Source of the DNA: an uncultured Aquimonas sp.
GTDB lineage: Bacteria; Pseudomonadota; Gammaproteobacteria; Xanthomonadales; Xanthomonadaceae
DNA: 31,020 nucleotides
Assembly (NCBI GenBank): GCA_946481615.1
Contig: CAMLOR010000012.1
Span: 1-31,020, forward strand
Direction of reading: 5' to 3'
Below the pieces are notes generated by a model that saw only the letters and a list, made by a program, of their open reading frames with translations, was not told the DNA's origin and made no database searches. Numbering within the stretch: the stretch's first letter is position 1; each line of letters starts with the position of its first letter. Below are positions 26,345 through 31,020 of this stretch, piece by piece. The position numbers were made by a program, and so were the translations under genes.

Positions 26345-26385
26345 GGAGCGCGACAATCGTGAGATAGCCGGCAAGTTCGCGCTCC
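26345..26385. repeat. 9-bp inverted repeat upstream of radC
   Basis: GGAGCGCGA (26345-26353) and TCGCGCTCC (26377-26385) are exact inverted copies separated by 23 bases. Together with the terminator-like hairpin at 26238-26269 this gives the minus-strand leader two separate stems, compatible with a structured leader RNA. The stretch 26110-26600 contains no other gene that I can support. Confidence 0.55.
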
Positions 26386-26548
26386 TGGGGATCGGAGGCT
26401 CACCCTCAGTGCCAGCGAGGCAGAGGTCAACATGTGCTGATCAGACCGCTGGCTCGCGGCCGGAGCGAGCACCCGGACCGCTTAGGGGCCTGGACAGAGG
26501 CTTTTCGAGCGCTATCCGGGCCCTGTCCGGAACTTCGGCCGCGACTGG

Positions 26549-26578
26549 TTGCCGAAGCTGTAAACCAAAGTGTAAAGT
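26549..26578 (+). promoter_or_regulatory. Candidate promoter of the three-gene cassette with a direct-repeat operator
   Basis: TTGCCG (26549-26554) and TAAAGT (26573-26578) are spaced by 18 bases and precede the ATG at 26603 by 24 bases. TGTAAA occurs twice, at 26559-26564 and 26571-26576, twelve bases apart and overlapping the -10 box, as expected for an operator bound by a repressor. GGGGAG at 26592-26597 is a good ribosome binding site for the first gene. Confidence 0.45.
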
Positions 26579-26602
26579 CGAGCCTGGGAGCGGGGAGTTT
26601 AG

Positions 26603-27385
26603 ATGGCACGCCTAAGCCAAGCGCCAGTGTTTTTTACGCTCGCACAAATGCGGTTCAACGCTTTTCTTGAGCTGGCACCAGTCTTACCTGCCTTACAGGA
26701 TGCATTCCGAAAAGCGGGGTATCCGGACTATGAAATGCCCAGGGTCTCAGGGCTTGAGGTCCAGCAGGATGATGACGGCATCACGGTAAGCACTAGCCCC
26801 GTGACGAGGCATGTGTTCCGCAACAAAAACCGCACCTCGGCAATCCTGTTAGACCCTGCGGCTCTGACCTATGAGCTGACGGATTACCCGGACCGAGAGG
26901 AATTCATAGCTGCTTTTCTTAAAGCGCTGGAGATTACCCATGCGCACCGTCCCATTGAGTACTGCGACCGCCTTGGGATGCGTATGCTCGATGCTATACA
27001 GCCCATCGAAGGTGAATCGCTGGGGCAGTATGTTGCGCCAGAGACTCTGGGCTTCGCCAGTCTAATGGGCGACGATGTCGAGGTGCAGCATAGCTCGACT
27101 GAGTCGCTCTTGAGACTCGGCAACCGCGCAATGATCATGCGGACGATTCGCGTGCCTCGCGGCATCGCGGCACCTCCCGACCTCGCACCCATGCGCTTGA
27201 GCGTTAATCGGCGATTTCTTGACTACCCTCGAGAAGCACTCATTCTGGACGTCGATTGCTTCCAGACCGAGCGAGTTGATTTCAGCCTTGATACGACTGA
27301 GACGGACCTCGTGGCTCTCAAAGACGCGCTGACCCGTGCCTTCAAGACGGTGGTAACGGATCACGCCTTGGAGGTTTGGAGGTAA
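26603..27385 (+). CDS. TIGR04255-family-like protein, first gene of a low-GC three-gene cassette
   Basis: The protein has 260 residues, cytoplasmic (no signal peptide or membrane span). It starts MARLSQAPVFFTLAQMRFNA, the usual pattern of sporadically distributed TIGR04255-type proteins (a strand of the form PVxFTLxxxRFN near the start). It continues with VFRNKNRTSAILLDPAALTY, AFLKALEITHAHRP, YCDRLGMRMLDAI, and a C-terminal half ending LILDVDCFQTERVDF and FKTVVTDHALEVWR. No catalytic motif is known for the family. GC is visibly lower than in the flanks, roughly 50-58% in the lines inspected against about 65-70%, and codons such as TTA and AAA are more frequent. The HTH gene starts in its TAATG stop, so the two are coupled. 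Assignment is by pattern memory and would need a profile search. Confidence 0.65.
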   Translation: MARLSQAPVFFTLAQMRFNAFLELAPVLPALQDAFRKAGYPDYEMPRVSGLEVQQDDDGITVSTSPVTRHVFRNKNRTSAILLDPAALTYELTDYPDREEFIAAFLKALEITHAHRPIEYCDRLGMRMLDAIQPIEGESLGQYVAPETLGFASLMGDDVEVQHSSTESLLRLGNRAMIMRTIRVPRGIAAPPDLAPMRLSVNRRFLDYPREALILDVDCFQTERVDFSLDTTETDLVALKDALTRAFKTVVTDHALEVWR

Positions 27386-27987
27386 TGATGATGAATAATG
27401 GAATTCAGCGCTGGGTGCCCATTGGCGCAGCAAGTCAAACGCTGACCGGCGGCGTCGTTGCCGCAGCTCTGTGCTTGGGACTTATTGCAGGCACCGGTGG
27501 TGAAATACCACTCGATCAGGTGAAGGGCCGGTCGGGTACAGGTTCGGTTCGTCTCGGCTCAGCTGTTCCTAGCACCACTTCAGTTCAGCGGGGGCTAGCC
27601 GCGGATCTAACAGCAATTCGTGGTTCATTGCGGCTGAGCGTTGCTGAGCTCGCGGAGCTTTTCGGCGTCACGCGACCGACGATTTACAGCTGGCAGAGCG
27701 GTAAGGCGAGCAATGAAGCGCACGCGGCGCGCGCTCGAGATTTAGCTAGCGCGATCGAGACACACGGCGCCTTCCTCGCCGGCCAATCGGGCCGCATCGC
27801 GCATCGCGCCGTACAAGGGCGAACAACGGCATTTGACCTTCTTCGAACGGGCGGCGATGCTAAAGCGATCCTCGCAACCCTCGCGAGGGTGCTGCAACAC
27901 GAAGCTGCCCAGCGCGATCGTCTCGCTCGCCGCCTGCAGAGCAGAAGCGGAACACGCGGAGTGGCCGATACCGATGCCATTGGCTGA
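27385..27987 (+). CDS. HTH (XRE-like) protein with N-terminal hydrophobic segment, second gene of the cassette
   Basis: About 200 residues. The start is one of three consecutive ATG codons (27385, 27388, 27391); GGAGG at 27378-27382 favours the second or third, and the first overlaps the previous stop. Residues about 19-37 are hydrophobic (TLTGGVVAAALCLGLIAG) and could be a membrane span or weak anchor. Residues about 74-125 carry a helix-turn-helix: LTAIRGSLRLSVAELAELFG and VTRPTIYSWQSGKAS, with a typical XRE second-to-third-helix turn. The C-terminal third is helical and Arg-rich ([20 protein letters not shown]). A DNA-binding protein with a possible membrane anchor is unusual and suggests signalling or autoregulation of the cassette. 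Confidence 0.7.
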   Translation: MMMNNGIQRWVPIGAASQTLTGGVVAAALCLGLIAGTGGEIPLDQVKGRSGTGSVRLGSAVPSTTSVQRGLAADLTAIRGSLRLSVAELAELFGVTRPTIYSWQSGKASNEAHAARARDLASAIETHGAFLAGQSGRIAHRAVQGRTTAFDLLRTGGDAKAILATLARVLQHEAAQRDRLARRLQSRSGTRGVADTDAIG

Positions 27988-28001
27988 GGATCGGAGCGCT
28001 G

Positions 28002-28802
28002 ATGCCGACAGCGTGGCGCCAAGGCGATTTGGTTGCACCGCAAGATGCCGTGGCGTTGGGGTTGGTGCTCCCTGACGAGGAGGCGACCCATCGTTTCATA
28101 GTCGCCAGCCATAGTTGCGACATTGCGTGCGTCGAAACACTTGAGCCTGACGTCGAACTGCTTCGGGCTACTGTTGTGCCGGAGCACGCTGCGAACCTGC
28201 GTAACGGGCACTCCAGTCGAACTCTGCACTTGCGGGCAGATGACAGCGAAACGTTCGAATGGCTGGAGCTGACGATCCGATCCCGCGAATTCGTCAGCAA
28301 AGCCGCGCTGTTTTCTAAAGAACCGTGGCTCGCCAAGGCTGTAGCCAAGGAAGGCCGAGCAATTCTCCGGCGTTGGCTTGCGCAACGCTATGCGCGCAGC
28401 GCGTTCCCCAATGCATTCAACAACTGGCTGGACGCCTGCAAGGTCGCGCGGCCTTTGGAGAAGTTCGGAAAGAAATCCTCCGAGTTCCTGCGCGCGGTCT
28501 ACTTTGACCTTGATGACGACAGCGAAAGGGATGATCCGTCCGCACCGTACGAACTCGGTGTTCACTTGGTTTATGCCACGGAAGACGCCAGCTTTGCCCA
28601 AGCTGCAGAAAAGGCGGCAGTTGAGCTTGAGAAGCTCTTCACCGAAAGTTGCCTGAAGGCAGGGCGATGGCATTGGATCGAACTTTTGTACTGCGAAGCC
28701 GTTGCCGACACCGCCTTCTCGCTCCTTGCCGCGGACACTTTTCGAAAGTGGAAGTTCGACCACCGGAGCGTCGACGGAGAGCCGAGCAGCGAAACGGAGT
28801 AG
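28002..28802 (+). CDS. Unrecognised 266-residue protein with SHSCD motif, third gene of the cassette
   Basis: I do not recognise this family with certainty. The N-terminus MPTAWRQGDLVAPQDAVALG leads to FIVASHSCDIAC (residues 33-43), where Ser-His-x-Cys-Asp is preceded by a hydrophobic strand. This resembles uncharacterised proteins with a VVSHDCDL segment, so His37, Cys39 and Asp40 could be functional residues. RNGHSSRTLHLRADD (67-81) follows, then the helical ILRRWLAQRYARSAFPNAFN (121-140) and an acidic stretch YFDLDDDSERDD (167-178). The C-terminal part (185-250) has two strand-helix elements. No signal peptide or membrane span. ATG at 28002 has GGAG a few bases upstream and lies 14 bases after the HTH stop, so it belongs to the same operon. 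As the non-regulatory, non-TIGR04255 member it is the candidate effector. Confidence 0.7.
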   Translation: MPTAWRQGDLVAPQDAVALGLVLPDEEATHRFIVASHSCDIACVETLEPDVELLRATVVPEHAANLRNGHSSRTLHLRADDSETFEWLELTIRSREFVSKAALFSKEPWLAKAVAKEGRAILRRWLAQRYARSAFPNAFNNWLDACKVARPLEKFGKKSSEFLRAVYFDLDDDSERDDPSAPYELGVHLVYATEDASFAQAAEKAAVELEKLFTESCLKAGRWHWIELLYCEAVADTAFSLLAADTFRKWKFDHRSVDGEPSSETE

Positions 28803-28833
28803 TCCCCAGCTTCTGCCAACCTGGTTCAACCGT

Positions 28834-28864
28834 CCTAACAATCCAACGCGCCCTAGCAATCCAA
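28834..28864. repeat. 13-bp direct repeat just after the cassette
   Basis: CCTAACAATCCAA (28834-28846) and CCTAGCAATCCAA (28852-28864) differ at one position and are 18 bases apart. They lie 32 bases after the last cassette gene, at the point where the DNA returns to backbone composition. They could be a trace of an insertion or of an att-like site, but no partner copy at the other end of the cassette was seen. Confidence 0.5.
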
Positions 28865-28941
28865 TTGATGAGGCGTAGCTACTTCAACCGGGCACTCTAC
28901 GGATCGCTTTGGGTAGAGCGCGGCGGCTTCGGCCACACCGC

Positions 28942-28971
28942 TTAGGTTCGCCAGTCTCGCGGCGGTACAAT
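28942..28971 (+). promoter_or_regulatory. Candidate promoter of valS
   Basis: TACAAT (28966-28971) is a good -10 box 33 bases before the valS ATG. A weak TTAGGT (28942-28947) lies 18 bases upstream as a possible -35. The rest of 28803-29003 holds no gene that I can support. Confidence 0.4.
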
Positions 28972-29003
28972 CGCCCTCTTTTTCGCGATTCCTGCCGCCC
29001 CAC

Positions 29004-31020
29004 ATGGACAAAAGCTACGAACCCGCCGCCTTCGAGACCAAGTGGTACGCCTTCTGGGAGGACGGTGGCCATTTCAAGCCCAGCGGCCAGGGCACGCCCT
29101 ACACCATCATGCTGCCGCCGCCGAACGTCACCGGCACGTTGCACATGGGGCATGCGTTCCAGCACACGTTGATGGATACGTTGATCCGGTATCACCGGAT
29201 GAAGGGTTTCGACACGCTCTGGCAGGTGGGGACGGATCACGCCGGCATCGCCACGGAGATGGTGGTGGCGCGCAATCTGGCGCGCGAGAACCTGACGCGC
29301 GATGGGCTGGGGCGCGAGGCCTTCGTCGAGAAGGTGTGGGAGTGGAAGGCGGAGTCGGGCGGGATCATTTCGCGGCAGATGCGCCGGCTGGGCGCCAGCG
29401 GCGATTGGTCGCGCGAGCGGTTCACGATGGACGAGGGCGCGTCGCAGGCCGTCACCGAGACCTTCGTGCGGTTGTTCGAGGAAGGGCTGATCTATCGCGG
29501 GCAGCGGCTGGTGAATTGGGATCCGGTGTTGAAGACCGCGATTTCCGATCTCGAAGTGGTGAGCGAGGAGGAAGACGGCAAGCTGTGGTCGATCGCTTAT
29601 CCGCTGAGCGATGGCTCGGGCCAGCTGGTGGTCGCCACCACGCGGCCGGAGACCATGCTGGGCGATGTCGCGGTGATGGTGCATCCGGAGGACGAGCGTT
29701 ACGCGGCGCTGGTCGGCAAGACGGTGAGGCTGCCGTTGTGCGAGCGCGAGATACCGATCATCGCGGACGATTATGTCGATCGCGAGTTCGGCACCGGTGT
29801 CGTGAAAGTGACGCCGGCGCATGATTTCAATGACTACGCGGTCGGGCAGCGTCATTTGCTGCCGCTGATCAACATTTTCACGCCGGAGGCGGCGATCAAT
29901 TCGAACGCGCCGGAGAAGTATCGCGGGCTGGATCGTTATGCGGCGCGCAAGGTGGTGCTGGCCGATCTCGAAGCCGCCGGGCTGCTGGTCGAGGAGAAGA
30001 AGCACAAGCTGCAGGTGCCGCGCGGGGATCGAACCAATCAGGTGATCGAGCCGTATCTCACCGATCAGTGGTTCGTGAAGATGGATTCGCTGGCGGCGCG
30101 TGGGCTGGAGTTGGTCGAGAACGGCGAGGTGAAGTTTGTGCCGCCGAACTGGATTTCGACTTATCGCCATTGGATGGCGAATATCCAGGATTGGTGTATT
30201 TCGCGGCAGTTGTGGTGGGGGCATCGGATTCCGGCGTGGTATGACGAGGCCGGGAATGTGTATGTCGCTCGCTCGGAAGAGGAAGCGTACGCGGTGGCTC
30301 GGGGCGTGGGTTCGACAGGCTCACCCCGAACGGGTGGGGCGGGGTCGGGCGCCGGAGGTTCGGGCGTGGGTTCGACAGGCTCATCCCGAACGGGTGGGGC
30401 GGGATCGGGCGTGGGAGGTTCGGGCGCGGGTTCGACAGGCTCACCCCGAACGGGTGAGGCGGAGTCGGGCGCGGGGGGGGCGGGCGTGGGTTCGACAAGC
30501 TCACCCCGAACGGATATCGCGTTGCGGCGGGACAGCGATGTGCTGGAGACGTGGTTCTCTTCCGCGCTGTGGTCGCATTCGACGCTGGGGTGGCCGGATC
30601 CGGAAGCGATGCAGCAGCTCGGTTACGACCGCTATCTGCCGACGTCAGTGCTCGTCACGGGCTTCGACATCATCTTCTTCTGGGTGGCCCGCATGATCAT
30701 GATGACGGACCACTTCACGGGGCAGGTGCCGTTCCGCGATGTCTACATCACGGGCCTGGTGCGCGATGCGCAGGGTCAGAAGATGTCGAAGTCCAAGGGC
30801 AACGTGCTGGATCCGATCGATCTCATCGACGGCATCTCCGTCGACGAGCTGGTCGCCAAGCGCACGTCGGGCCTGATGCAGCCGCAGATGGCCGAGAAGA
30901 TCGAAAAAGCCACGCGCAAGGAGTTCCCGAACGGCATCCCGGCCTTCGGCGCCGACGCGCTGCGCTTCACCTTCGCCTCGCTCGCCACGCATGGGCGCGA
31001 CATCAAGTTCGACTTGAGCC
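29004..31020 (+). CDS. valS: Valyl-tRNA synthetase (partial, C-terminus off window) with an in-frame repeat insertion
   Basis: This enzyme charges tRNA(Val). About 672 of ~950 residues are visible. It starts [20 protein letters not shown]. The class I HIGH motif is [15 protein letters not shown], the editing domain lies around [18 protein letters not shown], and the KMSKS motif is [14 protein letters not shown] near residue 592. Between [10 protein letters not shown] (about 425-434) and [17 protein letters not shown] (about 504 onward) sits an insertion of about 71 Gly/Ser/Ala/Arg-rich residues made of 60-base repeats (20 residues each). Family members have only a few residues here (for example GADVALRQDEDVL follows directly). 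The reading frame is kept through the array. It is the conserved downstream partner of holC, separated from it by the island. Confidence 0.95.
   Translation, partial: MDKSYEPAAFETKWYAFWEDGGHFKPSGQGTPYTIMLPPPNVTGTLHMGHAFQHTLMDTLIRYHRMKGFDTLWQVGTDHAGIATEMVVARNLARENLTRDGLGREAFVEKVWEWKAESGGIISRQMRRLGASGDWSRERFTMDEGASQAVTETFVRLFEEGLIYRGQRLVNWDPVLKTAISDLEVVSEEEDGKLWSIAYPLSDGSGQLVVATTRPETMLGDVAVMVHPEDERYAALVGKTVRLPLCEREIPIIADDYVDREFGTGVVKVTPAHDFNDYAVGQRHLLPLINIFTPEAAINSNAPEKYRGLDRYAARKVVLADLEAAGLLVEEKKHKLQVPRGDRTNQVIEPYLTDQWFVKMDSLAARGLELVENGEVKFVPPNWISTYRHWMANIQDWCISRQLWWGHRIPAWYDEAGNVYVARSEEEAYAVARGVGSTGSPRTGGAGSGAGGSGVGSTGSSRTGGAGSGVGGSGAGSTGSPRTGEAESGAGGAGVGSTSSPRTDIALRRDSDVLETWFSSALWSHSTLGWPDPEAMQQLGYDRYLPTSVLVTGFDIIFFWVARMIMMTDHFTGQVPFRDVYITGLVRDAQGQKMSKSKGNVLDPIDLIDGISVDELVAKRTSGLMQPQMAEKIEKATRKEFPNGIPAFGADALRFTFASLATHGRDIKFDLS
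30301..30513 (+). repeat. 60-bp tandem repeat, 3.5 units, inside valS
   Basis: Units start at 30301, 30361, 30421 and 30481; the last is cut after 33 bases. Each contains GGTTCGACAGGCTCACCCCG followed by AACGG with small changes, with GTTCG and CGAAC arms that can form a hairpin, then a G-rich spacer. The period is exactly 60, so every unit adds 20 codons without changing frame. The core resembles dispersed intergenic repeats of high-GC proteobacteria; no other copy was noticed in this window. Confidence 0.95.

Noticed and set aside
26110..26472. Longer RadC start at 26472
   Set aside because: The extra 121 residues are Arg/Pro-rich, unlike RadC, and the frame crosses a terminator-like hairpin.
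30301..30513. 60-bp array considered as a CRISPR array
   Set aside because: The spacing segments are themselves repeats, not unique spacers, and the array lies in frame inside valS with no cas genes nearby.
1..31020. tRNA, rRNA or complete insertion sequence
   Set aside because: No cloverleaf, rRNA core sequence, transposase motif or flanking terminal repeats could be recognised by eye.

Overview
The window reads as chromosomal DNA of a high-GC gammaproteobacterium, most likely Lysobacterales/Xanthomonadales (Lysobacteraceae or Rhodanobacteraceae). The reasons are the pepA-holC-valS gene order, the divergent lptG-lptF pair, a full-length fused PurL, GspE/GspF next to purL, xerD-dsbC, and secreted proteins of the type common in that order (CSLREA/beta-helix, a C-terminal DGFE tail, a TonB receptor with an N-terminal carboxypeptidase-like domain). 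The taxon is inferred from gene content; no marker was searched.

Positions 1-14618 are a dense conserved backbone. On the minus strand, purL, a membrane protein, gspE and gspF follow each other with 4-base stop/start overlaps or a few bases' gap. xerD and dsbC follow, and an RDD membrane protein is divergent from xerD. Then comes a minus-strand lptF-lptG operon that continues into a frameshifted membrane-protein gene and a small tyrosine phosphatase. On the plus strand pepA and holC overlap by one base. A nested palindrome lies between purL and dsbC.

Positions 14619-29003 separate holC from valS, which are adjacent or nearly so in many gammaproteobacteria, so this ~14.4 kb is best read as an accessory island. 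From left to right it holds a secreted beta-propeller-like protein; a secreted protein with two Tudor/Agenet-like segments and an SSQ repeat linker; debris (a ParE-type toxin remnant, a VCBS/FG-GAP remnant, a truncated nucleotidyltransferase with a small overlapping partner); a secreted CSLREA beta-helix protein; a TonB-dependent receptor with a response regulator and histidine kinase; a complete short RadC/JAB gene; and a lower-GC three-gene cassette (TIGR04255-like protein, HTH protein with an N-terminal hydrophobic segment, and an unrecognised 266-residue protein).

Two structures stand out. First, three degraded pieces of the same short radC gene lie at about 16.8, 19.3 and 21.1 kb, all in the orientation of the intact copy at 25.6-26.1 kb and all sitting at the edges of cargo modules. 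This suggests repeated insertion at, or duplication of, a radC locus. Second, the three-gene cassette next to the intact radC looks like a horizontally acquired, self-regulated operon and is the best candidate here for an undescribed (possibly defence or stress) system. valS, which starts at 29004 and runs off the window, carries a 213-base in-frame tandem array of 60-bp units in the middle of its catalytic region.
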